64,000 bases of DNA from Cellulomonas sp. WB94 (GCF_003115775.1 NZ_QEES01000005.1:62001-126000), one strand, 5' to 3'. Numbered from the stretch's first letter, positions 16,146 to 24,950 are shown. Numbers and translations are program-made. The notes: generated from the letters alone by a model not told the origin.

Positions 16146-16191
16146 GGCGCGTCAGCCGGTCACGCGCGCCCACACAGGCTGACGCGCGCCG
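16146..16191 (+). terminator. Inverted repeat after livF
   Basis: GGCGCGTCAGCC (16146-16157) faces GGCTGACGCGCGCC (16178-16191), a stem of about 11 bp. No T-tract follows, so it is a weak terminator or mRNA 3'-end structure. Confidence 0.4.
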
Positions 16192-16256
16192 CTGCCGACC
16201 TCGAACCGTCCTGCACGGCCCCATCACCGCTGCCCCGCCACCGCGGACGTGCACCC

Positions 16257-16308
16257 ACGACGACGGGGCCCGGTCGGGGATCACTCCCCCACCGGGCCCC
16301 GTCGTCGT
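16257..16308. terminator. Large bidirectional hairpin between livF and livK
   Basis: A perfect 18-bp stem (ACGACGACGGGGCCCGGT against its complement at 16291-16308) closes a 16-base loop that can itself pair (GGGGA/TCCCC). It lies between the convergent livF and livK genes, 26 bases from the livK stop, so it can end transcription from both sides. Confidence 0.7.
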
Positions 16309-16333
16309 GCTCAGGCCCTGCGACTGCGGTCGA

Positions 16334-17599
16334 TCAGCTCTCGCCGAAGACCGACTTCATGAACTTGTAGGAGTTGTCGTCCTGGTACTGGTAGACGCCG
16401 ATGTACGCCGACGACGGGTCGTTCTTGGCGTTGAACGGACCGACGCCCGCCTGACCCTTGTAGGTGATCCCCTTGCCGGAGTCGAGCAGCGCGACGCAGT
16501 CCTTGAAGGACGTGCACTCGTCACCACCGTCGGCGCCAGAGACCGCCGCCATGTTCTTCTGGATCGTCGCCCCGTCCGTGCCCTTCCCGGCCACGGCTGC
16601 GAGTGCGGCCAGGATGGTCGCGTCGTACGACTCGGCCGCGTACGAGTAGTCCGTCAGCGTCGAGTCGATGCTCTTGAGGCGACCCTGGAACTCCTCGGTC
16701 GGGAAGGCGCCGGGGATCGTCCCCTGCGCATTCTTGAGCGTGCCGGCCGGGAAGTCCTTCGAGTAGTTCGACGTGTTGCCGTCGACCAGGTAGAGCTTCG
16801 AGGCGTCGAACCCGGCAGCCACGAGGTCGGGGATGATCTGCTTCGTCTGGTCGAACGCGACGATGGCGATCGCGTCAGGCTGGGTCGCGAGGACCGACGT
16901 CACGTCGTTCTTGAAGTCGCTCGCCGCCGGGTCGAACTCCTGGCCCGCCTTGCCGTACGTGACTTCGACCCCGCTCTCCTCGACGGTCTTGACGATGACG
17001 TCGCGCAGCGACGTCCCGTAGTCGTCGTTGAACACGAGGATGCCGAGCTTCTTGACCTGGTCCGACACGATCAGCGAGCCCAGTGCGGCGCCCTGGACCG
17101 TGTCCGGCGGTGCGGTGCGGAAGTAGAACGGCGAGTAGCCGGAGAGCTTGGTGGCCGTGTTCGCACCCGAGATCTGGACGATCTTGGCGGCGGTCACGTC
17201 GTCGATCACGTTGAGCGTGACCGTCGAGGACGCCGCACCGATGATGGCCTGGACCTTCTTGGAGATCAGGTCCGTCACCGACTGGGTCGCGACCTCGGCG
17301 TGGTCACCGTCGGAGGAGTCGGCGTGCTCGACCGTGACGTCCGACCCGAGCACCCCACCGGCGTCGTTGATGTCCTTGATCGCGAGGTTGACGCCCGCGA
17401 TCTCGGGCGGGCCGAGGAAGGCCAGCGAACCAGTCTGCGGCAGCAGGGTGCCGACGACCAGGCCACCGGCACTGGCGGGAGCGCTGCTGGCGCTCGCGGT
17501 GCTGCCCGGGGTTGCTGACGATGAGGCACAGGCAGCGAGGGTCAGAGCGAGGGCGCCGATCAGGGCGGCGCTACGGGCCGCGTACGTCGTACGAGTCAT
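16334..17599 (-). CDS. livK: Branched-chain amino acid-binding lipoprotein (LivK-type)
   Basis: 421 residues from ATG 17599, with AGGGGAGT upstream. A lipoprotein signal peptide (ALIGALALTLAACAS, lipobox Cys) and a Ser/Ala/Thr-rich tether precede a type I periplasmic binding fold: VGTLLPQTGSLAFLGPPEIAG, then VQAIIGAASSTVTLNVIDD and LYLVDGNTSNYS. It would deliver substrate to LivHM at the outer face of the membrane. It is convergent with livHMGF rather than inside the operon, so the two can be regulated separately. Substrate range (Leu/Ile/Val or other amides) cannot be read from sequence. Confidence 0.9.
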   Translation of the reverse strand: MTRTTYAARSAALIGALALTLAACASSSATPGSTASASSAPASAGGLVVGTLLPQTGSLAFLGPPEIAGVNLAIKDINDAGGVLGSDVTVEHADSSDGDHAEVATQSVTDLISKKVQAIIGAASSTVTLNVIDDVTAAKIVQISGANTATKLSGYSPFYFRTAPPDTVQGAALGSLIVSDQVKKLGILVFNDDYGTSLRDVIVKTVEESGVEVTYGKAGQEFDPAASDFKNDVTSVLATQPDAIAIVAFDQTKQIIPDLVAAGFDASKLYLVDGNTSNYSKDFPAGTLKNAQGTIPGAFPTEEFQGRLKSIDSTLTDYSYAAESYDATILAALAAVAGKGTDGATIQKNMAAVSGADGGDECTSFKDCVALLDSGKGITYKGQAGVGPFNAKNDPSSAYIGVYQYQDDNSYKFMKSVFGES

Positions 17600-17804
17600 G
17601 TGCGGGTACTCCCCTTTGTCCGAGTGCAGCGAACCGGGGGCCGTCGAAGGCCCCTGGGGCTTTCGACGGAAACTACGCACACCATGTGTCGGCGACGTGA
17701 CGATCATTGGTCGGTCTGAGGTCGTTGCCGAACCGTGACCAGAGCCCGCAGAGCCCACGGCGCCCGCCATGGACGAGCATCGGGCGACTCGCGCCCGACG
17801 GCGA

Positions 17805-18506
17805 TCAGCTCGCCGCGCCGCCGACCTGCTCGATGACGGCGTCAGCAACCTCACGCATCGTCAGGCGACGGTCCATCGACGTCTTCTGGATCCAGCGGAA
17901 CGACTCCGGCTCTGTCAGGCCCATCTTCGTCATGAGCAGGCCCTTGGCGCGGTCGACGCGCTTGCGGGTCTCGAAGCGCTCCGCGAGGTCCGCGACCTCC
18001 GACTCGAGGGCCGTGATCTGCGCGTAGCGCGAGATCGCGATCTCGACGGCAGGCAGCAGGTCCGCCGGGCTGAAAGGCTTGACGACGTAGGCCATCGCGC
18101 CGGCGTCGCGCGCACGCTCCACGAGCTCCTTCTGCGAGAAGGCCGTCAGCAGGACGACCGGCGCGAGGTGGAGCTTGCCGATCCGCTCGGCTGCCGTGAT
18201 CCCGTCGAGGATCGGCATCTTGACGTCCATCACGACGACGTCCGGCTTGAGCTCGATCGCCAGCTTCACGGCCGTCTCACCGTCGCCGGCCTCGCCGACC
18301 ACGTCGAAGCCCGCCTCGCGCAGCGACTCGACGACGTCCATGCGGATGAGCGCCTCGTCCTCCGCGACGACCGCACGGCGCGCGGGGCGCGAGGGGGCGT
18401 CAGCGGCGGGCAGCTCGACCGCAGGCGCCTGCGGGGGCGTCGTCAGGTCGAAGGGGCTGTTCGCCGACTCGGCGGGGGTGGTCGGCGTCGCGTCGTTGGT
18501 GCTCAC
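17805..18506 (-). CDS. pdtaR: ANTAR-domain response regulator, PdtaR-like
   Basis: 233 residues from GTG 18506. A receiver domain (AVVAEDEALIRMDVVESL; phospho-acceptor in VVVMDVKMP; Lys in YVVKPF) is followed by a coiled coil and an ANTAR RNA-binding domain (RKRVDRAKGLLMTKMGLTEPESF). PdtaR acts as a transcription antiterminator under PdtaS. A 55-residue low-complexity N-terminal tail precedes the receiver. A -10-like TACGCT lies seven bases before the GTG, consistent with leaderless translation; an ATG at 18548 is the alternative. No cognate kinase gene is nearby. Confidence 0.85.
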   Translation of the reverse strand: MSTNDATPTTPAESANSPFDLTTPPQAPAVELPAADAPSRPARRAVVAEDEALIRMDVVESLREAGFDVVGEAGDGETAVKLAIELKPDVVVMDVKMPILDGITAAERIGKLHLAPVVLLTAFSQKELVERARDAGAMAYVVKPFSPADLLPAVEIAISRYAQITALESEVADLAERFETRKRVDRAKGLLMTKMGLTEPESFRWIQKTSMDRRLTMREVADAVIEQVGGAAS

Positions 18507-18594
18507 AGGTAGCAGCGTAATGCCGGAGCGCGCGGCTTCCGTGCTCATCGGGCTGTGAGCGTCAGCACGCCGCCCCGCGGTACCCTGCTGCACG

Positions 18595-18668
18595 GCCCCG
18601 ATAGCCCAATCGGCAGAGGCGTTCGGCTCAAACCCGATCCAGTGTGGGTTCGAATCCCACTCGGGGCA
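18595..18668 (+). tRNA. tRNA with CAA anticodon (Leu by anticodon); island integration site
   Basis: 74-nt cloverleaf: acceptor GCCCCGA/TCGGGGC, 3-bp D stem, anticodon loop CTCAAAC (anticodon CAA, reading UUG), a 5-nt variable loop and T arm GTGGG-TTCGAAT-CCCAC, discriminator A. The anticodon stem has one T-T mismatch at its outer end. Leucine tRNAs normally have a long variable arm; this one does not, so its charging should be checked. Its 3' 25 bases are repeated at 28660 and 46031, marking it as the attachment site of the islands to its right. Confidence 0.8.
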
Positions 18669-18670
18669 CC
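18646..18670. repeat. Attachment site copy 1 (tRNA 3' end)
   Basis: The T-arm and acceptor end, starting GGTTCGAATCCCACTCGGGG and ending CACC, is the left copy of a 24-25-bp direct repeat shared with 28660-28684 and 46031-46054. It lies directly before an integrase gene. Confidence 0.85.
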
Positions 18671-18707
18671 CTTCTGACCTGCGGAAACGCACGCTTGGTC
18701 CCCACAG

Positions 18708-18725
18708 GGGGACAAATCTGTCCCC
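18708..18725. repeat. GTCCCC inverted repeat near the left attachment site
   Basis: GGGGACA-AATC-TGTCCCC, just before the integrase start. A similar dyad occurs near the other end of island 1 (28543-28557). It may be an arm-type integrase or excisionase site, or autoregulatory for int. Confidence 0.4.
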
Positions 18726-18730
18726 ATGAG

Positions 18731-19948
18731 ATGCACCATGGTGACGTGGCGAGCATCGAAAAGCGCGTTCGCGGGGACGGCACAGTGGCCTTCCGCGTCG
18801 TCTGGCGAGACCCCACGCAGCCCGGTCGGCAGTCGCTGACCTTCGACGATCGGCGCCAGGCAGAGCAGACGATCAAGCTGCTCGACGCCAACGGGCAGCG
18901 GCTCACGCTCGCCGTCGAAGTGGCCAACGCGATCCGCCAGGGCGGCCCGACGGTCGAGGACGCCGTCCGCGAGCACATCGAGCTCCTCAATCGCGTCGGC
19001 GAGGACACCCGCACGGGGTACCGACTGCGGGCACGGGACCACATCACCCCGTACCTCGGCGCGCTGCCGGTCAAGGCGCTCACGTGGCAGCAGGTGACCC
19101 TGTGGATCCGCGAGCTCCAGACCAAGGGGCTATCGCACAAGACGATCGCCAACGTCCACGGGCTGCTCTCGGCAGCCATGAACACGGCCGTCCGACTCGG
19201 CTACCGGCCCGACAACCCGTGCGCCGCCGTGCGGCTCCCCGGCAACCAGCGGGCCGGCGACGACATGGTGGTGCTCGAGCCGGAAGACCTCGACCTCATC
19301 CTGGACAACCTGATCGAGCACTACCGGCCGTTCATCATCACCCTCGTCGGGACCGGCATGCGCTTCGGAGAGGCGACCGCGCTGCACGTCGAGGACCTCT
19401 CGCTCGACGCCCACCCGCCGACCATCCGCATCAACAAGGCGTGGAAGCAGGACGGGGACCGTCAGCCGTTCATCGGGGCGCCGAAGTCGGCTCGGTCGCG
19501 GCGGACGATCTCGCTGTCCCCCGACCTTGCGGAGATGCTTCGGGACGTCACTGCCGGCCGGCGCGGGACCGACCTGGTGTTCGTTAACGTCGCCGGTCGG
19601 CCGATCCGCAACAACACGTTCTGGGCGACGCACTGGACGCCGGCGATCACCAAGGCACAGAACCCGGTGGACTCGAACGGTGAGCCCGACCCTGACGCGC
19701 GGCGCCTGTCGAAGCGGCCGCGGATCCACGACCTGCGCCACACCCATGCGAGTTGGATGCTCGCCGAGGGGATGGACATGTTCACTCTGTCCCGACGGCT
19801 GGGGCACGAGACCTACGCGACGACGGACTCGCGGTACAGCCACCTCATGCCGGCACAGCAACTTGTCGCGGCGAACGTCGCGGCGGCCGCGCTGAGTCGG
19901 CTCCGCGCGCGCGATCGGGCTACTGGCCCACGGCCCGAATCGCGGTAG
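18731..19948 (+). CDS. Tyrosine-recombinase integrase of island 1
   Basis: 405 residues from ATG 18731. An N-terminal arm-binding beta region (ASIEKRVRGDGTVAFRVVW) and a SAM-like core-binding domain (VEDAVREHIELLNRVGEDTRTGYRL) precede the catalytic domain. Active-site residues are seen in GTGMRFGEATAL (Arg I), HDLRHTHASWML (HxxR) and LGHETYATTDSRYSHL (His/Tyr). Full length, and 62 bases from the tRNA it presumably uses. It overlaps the convergent SIR2 gene by 29 bases at the 3' end. Confidence 0.9.
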   Translation: MHHGDVASIEKRVRGDGTVAFRVVWRDPTQPGRQSLTFDDRRQAEQTIKLLDANGQRLTLAVEVANAIRQGGPTVEDAVREHIELLNRVGEDTRTGYRLRARDHITPYLGALPVKALTWQQVTLWIRELQTKGLSHKTIANVHGLLSAAMNTAVRLGYRPDNPCAAVRLPGNQRAGDDMVVLEPEDLDLILDNLIEHYRPFIITLVGTGMRFGEATALHVEDLSLDAHPPTIRINKAWKQDGDRQPFIGAPKSARSRRTISLSPDLAEMLRDVTAGRRGTDLVFVNVAGRPIRNNTFWATHWTPAITKAQNPVDSNGEPDPDARRLSKRPRIHDLRHTHASWMLAEGMDMFTLSRRLGHETYATTDSRYSHLMPAQQLVAANVAAAALSRLRARDRATGPRPESR

Positions 19949-22900
19949 CAACCGGACCTCGCGCCGAGAATCCGACCGTGAAATAGACGGGAAGGTCGGG
20001 TCGCAAGACCAGCCCGGAATATCGAGAACTGTGGCAGAAGAAGTCGGGCATCCCGACGGACCCGACGAACGCAAAGCCCGACGCCACTCTCAGAACACGG
20101 CCCAGCAACTCAACTGGTCCATTCGTTGGCTCCGGACGGAAACCAACCCGTGCACGATCCTCGAACGCGAAATTCCGCGACGCGGCCCTGCGCCAGACCT
20201 CCTGAGCCTCATCGAGTTGCCCGCTCATCACTAGCATGCCACCAAGCGTTGCGATAAATCGGGGGTCATGCTCGCCGCGCAATCTTGCAAGATGCAATAC
20301 GGCAAGAGATTCGTCGTATGAGCCGGTGCTTTGGAATCGCGTCACCGCAAACGCCCAGGCCAGGTTCGGATCGTCGGGATGATCTTGAAGACCAAGCCTC
20401 AAGACACTCTCGGCCTCCCCGAACGCGCCCGTCAACCGCAACGCATTTCCGAGCAGATAGCGAACGACGGCGCTCGTGGGGGCTGAAGCGAGAGCGCTAC
20501 GAAGGGCATCCAACCGACGAGACTCATCTCCGAGAAACTTCTCGATCTTCGAAGAAACGAGATAGATGCCCTCGCGGTTCCGCACTACGGCTAGAGCATC
20601 GCTAACGACGTTTTGAGCCTTCGCGACGTAGTCAATCGCCTCCGCATCCGTACTAGCCTGCTTGGCCCAGTCAAGATAGAGCTCAGCGAGCGACTGGAAA
20701 CTATACTCATCTCTAGGAGAGCGCCTAATCGCCCCCCGGAACGCATCCTCGCTCTGAGCTAGACGGCGTCGACCCATTTCTCTGCTGGTGGCTTCCATGG
20801 CTGCGTCGTGAAGGATTACGCCTCGAGTGTGCTGCAGAATTCGCGCGTTCGGCGCCAAGCGTATTGCCGAGTCAATTTGACCGAGAGCCAACTCGATCCG
20901 CCCTTCTCGCCTGAGCATTCGCGCGTAATGCTGAAGCACGTACGCGTTCCCGGGATCCTTTCGACAGGCGTCTTCGAAGAATCGAGTCTTGGCTTCGAGG
21001 GTCTGGAGACTGTCGACTGCATCGTCATCTCGGGTAAACGCTTCAAACGCTTTGGCATCCAGTCCGTACGTAAGGTTGATGCCAGAAATCGCGGCGAGAA
21101 GGAGTCGCTCCCGCTCGAGGCGGTCAATGCACCTGTCCCATACAATGTCTGCAATTACTTGGTGACGCGCCCTCAGGGCCTCGATGCCACGCGCCGCATC
21201 GACGGTCTCCCACGCAAGTATTCCATCAAGGCTATGTCCCAGAATTTCGTAAAGTCGCGAAGTGGAGTGCCCGAGCGCTTCCGCGCAAAGCATGTCGCGC
21301 ACCAATGCGCGCGACCGCGAGAATGCGCAGACCAGCGCATAGAGCTCTTGGGCGGCGGGGTCGGCGATATTCCTGAACTCATCCTCGATAATCGCGTCGA
21401 AGGCCTTTCCTTCCGTGACCTCTCTCATGGTCACGAGAAGCTCCTGCTGATTTCGCTGCTTAATTGCTGCGATTCGGAGTTCGATTGATAGCGCACTCAG
21501 CGAACCGAGTTCGCCAAGGGTCTCCAGCCGCTCAAGAAGTCGAGTGATCTCGTCATCTGAAAGTGGCTCTAGCAAATACTCGAATGGCTTGATCGAAGGT
21601 CGACGTTCACGCCACTCATTTAGCCGGTCACCGAGGAGCAGAAAGGCTGGAACCCGAATATTCCGGAGCAGTTCAGTAATCTCATCGAGGGCGTCGATGT
21701 GATCAGAAGCATTGTCGACGACGAAGACCACAGGACCGTCGTAAGAACGTGCCGCAAACTCGACATCACCGGACGTTGGTGCCATGCCCGGCTTTAGGTA
21801 GAAGGTTCTTCCGATTCGATTGCGCGCAAACCAGGCCCCCACCGCCATAAGGAGAGTCGTGGTTCCATAGCCAGCAGGGCCCAGCACGACTTCGCAAGTA
21901 ACTCGCGGCTTCGGATCTGTCGCGAAATCGAGCAGTCGGTCAACGAGACGCTGTTCGAGGTCGCGTTCGAAGCCGATCCCTTGGCCGAGAAGCGACCATG
22001 TGGGGCGATCCCCCCTTAGGAAGGCTCGCGTGTTCGGCGCACTGGCAAAATCGGCTTGATTCACATAGTCCCACGAATTGAGCAATCGCGAGACGGCCGC
22101 GGGCGACGTAGCGAACGCTTCATGCAGGTCAGTCGGAATGTGCGAGCGAAGTTCATCGAGCCTATAAGGCTCCACGCGTATCGATCCCAGGACGAGCTCA
22201 ACCGTCGATCGAAACTGGCCGAGGTCGCCGTCGAGTGTCGTTACGCCTTGCGAGGCCAACAATTCTCGTTCGAGTACGGGCGTCTCGGGGGCAATTCGAT
22301 AGGACGGCGGCGGGTCTTTGGGCGAGAATTCAGCCCGGACCTCTTGGGTAATCATCTGCCAATTGGGATCTCGATGGCTATAGCCGAAATACAGGATCGG
22401 CGATTCTGCGAATGAGAGTCGGAAGTGATCAAAGAGCATCTGTCGCCGGACACGAAATCGCGCGTAGTCCGACTGGGTGATTAGGATAGCGTCGCGCGCA
22501 GTTGACGAGGCCAGGCTGCCGTGCAGATGAAAGATGGGAACTTCGAATCGGGGATCCCACGACGTCACCTCGGAGTTGGTCGCAACAGTGACCGGCGTTT
22601 GTGTGGGATTAGCAGACCGCTGATAGGCGCGCTCGATGGCGTTGTCGTAGTTCGTTGTGAAAATGGCTTTCCAGGTCAGCGAGGTTAGCCATTGAAGGTC
22701 TTGACTCGGCTCAAGGCTAGCGAGTTCACGCTCGACATGTGCGATCAGTTTGGCGCGACCATGCCGATTCTCCACAACTTGCGCGATCATGGCGAGATCG
22801 AGCGAATCACCGGCGTCGACTTTGAAGTGCGACGCGAGCGACGCAGCCAGACCTTCTCCAGTCGGAGCATGCGCTCCTGAAGGCGTGCGCATCTCGTGCC

Positions 22901-22982
22901 CCGCACCCGCGCCAATGAAGAGGACGCCTTTGCCGGACTCCAGAGCGGTCGCCAAACCAAGAGGGAGGTCCATGTGCGGCAC
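19920..22982 (-). CDS. SIR2-STAND-TPR protein, Avs5-like antiphage candidate
   Basis: 1020 residues. Residues 1-280 are a SIR2-type NADase domain: GVLFIGAGAG, FTTNYDNAIERAY, FHLHGSLASS and ILYFGYSHRDPNW. Residues about 320-560 are a STAND-type P-loop NTPase with GPAGYGTTTLL as Walker A (about 366; the usual Lys is Thr) and VVFVVDNASD as Walker B (about 417). The remainder is a TPR-like array (ALGQIDSAIRLAPNARILQHTRGVIL). Known relatives sense phage proteins and deplete NAD+. G+C is visibly lower than in neighbours, indicating transfer. It is convergent with the integrase. The function is inferred from architecture. Confidence 0.8.
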   Translation of the reverse strand: MPHMDLPLGLATALESGKGVLFIGAGAGHEMRTPSGAHAPTGEGLAASLASHFKVDAGDSLDLAMIAQVVENRHGRAKLIAHVERELASLEPSQDLQWLTSLTWKAIFTTNYDNAIERAYQRSANPTQTPVTVATNSEVTSWDPRFEVPIFHLHGSLASSTARDAILITQSDYARFRVRRQMLFDHFRLSFAESPILYFGYSHRDPNWQMITQEVRAEFSPKDPPPSYRIAPETPVLERELLASQGVTTLDGDLGQFRSTVELVLGSIRVEPYRLDELRSHIPTDLHEAFATSPAAVSRLLNSWDYVNQADFASAPNTRAFLRGDRPTWSLLGQGIGFERDLEQRLVDRLLDFATDPKPRVTCEVVLGPAGYGTTTLLMAVGAWFARNRIGRTFYLKPGMAPTSGDVEFAARSYDGPVVFVVDNASDHIDALDEITELLRNIRVPAFLLLGDRLNEWRERRPSIKPFEYLLEPLSDDEITRLLERLETLGELGSLSALSIELRIAAIKQRNQQELLVTMREVTEGKAFDAIIEDEFRNIADPAAQELYALVCAFSRSRALVRDMLCAEALGHSTSRLYEILGHSLDGILAWETVDAARGIEALRARHQVIADIVWDRCIDRLERERLLLAAISGINLTYGLDAKAFEAFTRDDDAVDSLQTLEAKTRFFEDACRKDPGNAYVLQHYARMLRREGRIELALGQIDSAIRLAPNARILQHTRGVILHDAAMEATSREMGRRRLAQSEDAFRGAIRRSPRDEYSFQSLAELYLDWAKQASTDAEAIDYVAKAQNVVSDALAVVRNREGIYLVSSKIEKFLGDESRRLDALRSALASAPTSAVVRYLLGNALRLTGAFGEAESVLRLGLQDHPDDPNLAWAFAVTRFQSTGSYDESLAVLHLARLRGEHDPRFIATLGGMLVMSGQLDEAQEVWRRAASRNFAFEDRARVGFRPEPTNGPVELLGRVLRVASGFAFVGSVGMPDFFCHSSRYSGLVLRPDLPVYFTVGFSARGPVATAIRAVGQ

Positions 22983-23378
22983 AGCCTTTCTATGCGCGGG
23001 TGAGTTACACCGTAGTGGGACCAGCCCAACTTCGGTTCAAGTCCGGGATCAGCGACCTCGGCAGTTCGACCTGCGCGCATCAGCGGGCGGCGAGCCCGTG
23101 GGCGGTCCGGACGCGCGCCGATGTCCCCATCATGTCCGCGTCAGCGTGACCTCAACTGTGTTGTGGACGATCCGCGGCGATGCGCCTGCGCGGAACCATG
23201 GGGTGAGATGGCCGAGGTGCGTCTGGACTTTCGCCACCCCTGACCAAGGTGCTGCGGGCACTGCCCATCGCCTGCCGAGCCCCGCTCCGACGAGGTGCAA
23301 GAGGAGTCTGGCCGACCGTCATCGCATCCGATGCCCCGAACGCCGGTTGAAACTCGCGGCAAACGCTACGGTCGGCGC
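22983..23378. other. Intergenic region between SIR2-STAND and HIRAN genes
   Basis: 396 bases without a convincing gene, between divergently transcribed units, so it should hold both promoters. A TPsiC-like stem-loop (CGGTTCAAGTCCG, 23033-23045) is present without the rest of a tRNA. Confidence 0.4.
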
Positions 23379-24338
23379 ATGGGTCCCCTGGGTTGGCTCT
23401 TGTACTTCGGCGCAGTCGTCGTTGCCGGAGCACTCATTGCTCAAGTGCCCTTCGTGGGGCGTCCCCTTGCGGTGCTCATCGTTGTGGCAGCAGTCTGGTT
23501 CTACCGGCACTACAAGAAGCCCACGCCTGCCGCACGTCCGACCCCGTCCTCCGGGCGATCGAGCGGCGCCACCGCGAACCCAGCCCCGACCGAGTCCGTG
23601 CTCGCAAGTACCAACAGGTCGGTTCGGCTCTTCTCTCAAGGCCGGCAGAGCGTCGCTGGCGAGTACTACAGGGCCAACGACCTCGCCCGGGTCGTCGGGC
23701 GGCGTCGCACGGGGACGGTAGGCGACTGGGACGGCGGGCTGCGTGAGACCGCCCTGCTCGAGCGGGAACCGCGCAACAAGCACGACCCAAACGCCGTCAG
23801 AGTGCGCATGGCGGTCGGCGAGCAGTGGCTCACCGTCGGGTATCTCCCCCGCGACGACGCCGCGAGGTGGCAGCCGACGCTCAGAGAGCTTGAGAGCACG
23901 GGCTTGGTCGCGAGTTGCCTGGCGTGCATCTACCAGGCCGGCCGCGGGGACGGTCACCAGGTCGTCCTGCGCCTTTCAGAACCGGAGAGAGCAGTTCCCG
24001 GCAACAGTGCGCCCGTCGGTGCCATCCTTCTCGAGGCGGAGCGAGAGTGCGCAGTGACAGGTGAGCAGCACTTCCAGGACGCCCTCTTGGAGCGCGGAGG
24101 CTGGATCGGTCCGGTGTGGGCGACCCTGCACCCTGGCATCGTGCCCACTGGCAATCAGTCGGGCGCACCCACGGTCGAAGCGCACATCGACGGCAAGGTG
24201 GTCGGGACCATGACCGCAGCGCAGGGCGCGCGTTACGGCGCACTGCTGAATCGGGGCACGGTCATTGCTTGCGAAGCCGAGATCTTCGCTGGCCCGCGCT
24301 ACCGCGAGGTTCGACTCTCCCTCCCGAAGGTCGATTGA
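23379..24338 (+). CDS. Membrane-anchored HIRAN-domain protein
   Basis: 319 residues from ATG 23379. The N-terminus has two hydrophobic spans (WLLYFGAVVVAGALIAQVPF and LAVLIVVAAVWFY), followed by a basic/Ser linker. Residues about 90-190 match HIRAN (GEYYRANDLARVVG, then EREPRNKHDPNAVRVRM and LTVGYLPRDDAARW), a domain that binds ssDNA ends in SWI/SNF and nuclease proteins. The C-terminal third is unassigned. Diverges from the SIR2-STAND gene in the mobile island, so a role in defence is possible but unproven. Confidence 0.65.
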   Translation: MGPLGWLLYFGAVVVAGALIAQVPFVGRPLAVLIVVAAVWFYRHYKKPTPAARPTPSSGRSSGATANPAPTESVLASTNRSVRLFSQGRQSVAGEYYRANDLARVVGRRRTGTVGDWDGGLRETALLEREPRNKHDPNAVRVRMAVGEQWLTVGYLPRDDAARWQPTLRELESTGLVASCLACIYQAGRGDGHQVVLRLSEPERAVPGNSAPVGAILLEAERECAVTGEQHFQDALLERGGWIGPVWATLHPGIVPTGNQSGAPTVEAHIDGKVVGTMTAAQGARYGALLNRGTVIACEAEIFAGPRYREVRLSLPKVD

Positions 24339-24392
24339 CGGCCCCGGCAGACACACCACCGTGCGTGCACGACCCGCCTTGCACTCCGAGCG

Positions 24393-24668
24393 TCAGGGTG
24401 CGTAGTGGGAGCGGCATGCCGCGATCCGGACTTCGTCGTTGACGACCTTGTAGACGAGCCGGTGCTCGTCGGTGATGCGGCGGGACCAGTACCCGTGAAG
24501 CCCGTGTTTGAGCGCTTCGGGCTTGCCGATGCCCTCGTGTGGGGTGCCCTGACCCGCGCCCCTGGCGATGTCCTTGAGCAGCTCGTTGATCCGCTTGAGG
24601 GTCCGGCGGTCCTGGACTTGCCAGTACAGGTAGTCCGACCACGCGTCGGCGTCCCAGACGAACCTCAC
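24393..24668 (-). CDS. yoeB: YoeB-family toxin (ribosome-dependent mRNA interferase)
   Basis: 91 residues. The sequence follows YoeB closely: VWDADAWSDYLYWQVQDRRT, KRINELLKDIARG, EGIGKPEALKHGLHGYWSRR and ITDEHRLVYKV, ending CRSHYAP. The catalytic Glu, Arg and terminal His/Tyr of the family are present. YoeB cleaves mRNA at the ribosome A site when freed from YefM. GTG start overlaps the antitoxin stop (GTGA), the usual coupled layout. Confidence 0.92.
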   Translation of the reverse strand: MRFVWDADAWSDYLYWQVQDRRTLKRINELLKDIARGAGQGTPHEGIGKPEALKHGLHGYWSRRITDEHRLVYKVVNDEVRIAACRSHYAP

Positions 24669-24916
24669 TCGACGAGCTCTCGCTCCACGCCCTGACCGGA
24701 CTCGAGGCGCTCGATCGAGTTCAGCAGCCGGCGGGCGTTGACCGGGTTCTGCAGCAGGTACGCCGTCTCCTTCAGGGACTCGTAGTCCGCGAGAGAGACG
24801 ATCACGACCGGGTCATGGCCCGCACGCGTGATGACGACCTCTTCGCGGTCGTTCACGACGGCGTCCAGAGTCTCCGCGTAGCGGGCTCGAGACTGCGAGT
24901 ACGTCATGGTCTTCAC
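24665..24916 (-). CDS. yefM: YefM-family antitoxin
   Basis: 83 residues from GTG 24916, with GGGGAGG seven bases upstream (alternative ATG 24907). A Phd/YefM DNA-binding fold (MTYSQSRARYAETLDAVVND, then EVVITRAGHDPVVIVSLADYESL) is followed by a toxin-wrapping tail (LLNSIERLESGQG). It neutralises YoeB and represses the operon. A TGTACA-containing dyad lies 19 bases upstream. Confidence 0.92.
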   Translation of the reverse strand: MKTMTYSQSRARYAETLDAVVNDREEVVITRAGHDPVVIVSLADYESLKETAYLLQNPVNARRLLNSIERLESGQGVERELVE

Positions 24917-24934
24917 CGCACACCTCCCCACGTT

Positions 24935-24950
24935 GTACAGAAAACTGTAC
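24935..24950. promoter_or_regulatory. YefM operator
   Basis: Perfect inverted repeat GTACAG-AAAA-CTGTAC containing the TGTACA core known for YefM-YoeB operators. Location just upstream of the antitoxin SD implies autoregulation. Confidence 0.65.

Noticed and set aside
16307-17518. Plus-strand open frame of about 400 codons opposite livK
   Set aside because: Antisense shadow; livK has a signal peptide and a complete binding-protein fold.
23033-23045. TPsiC-like loop CGGTTCAAGTCCG suggesting a tRNA or attachment site
   Set aside because: No acceptor, D or anticodon arms fit around it.
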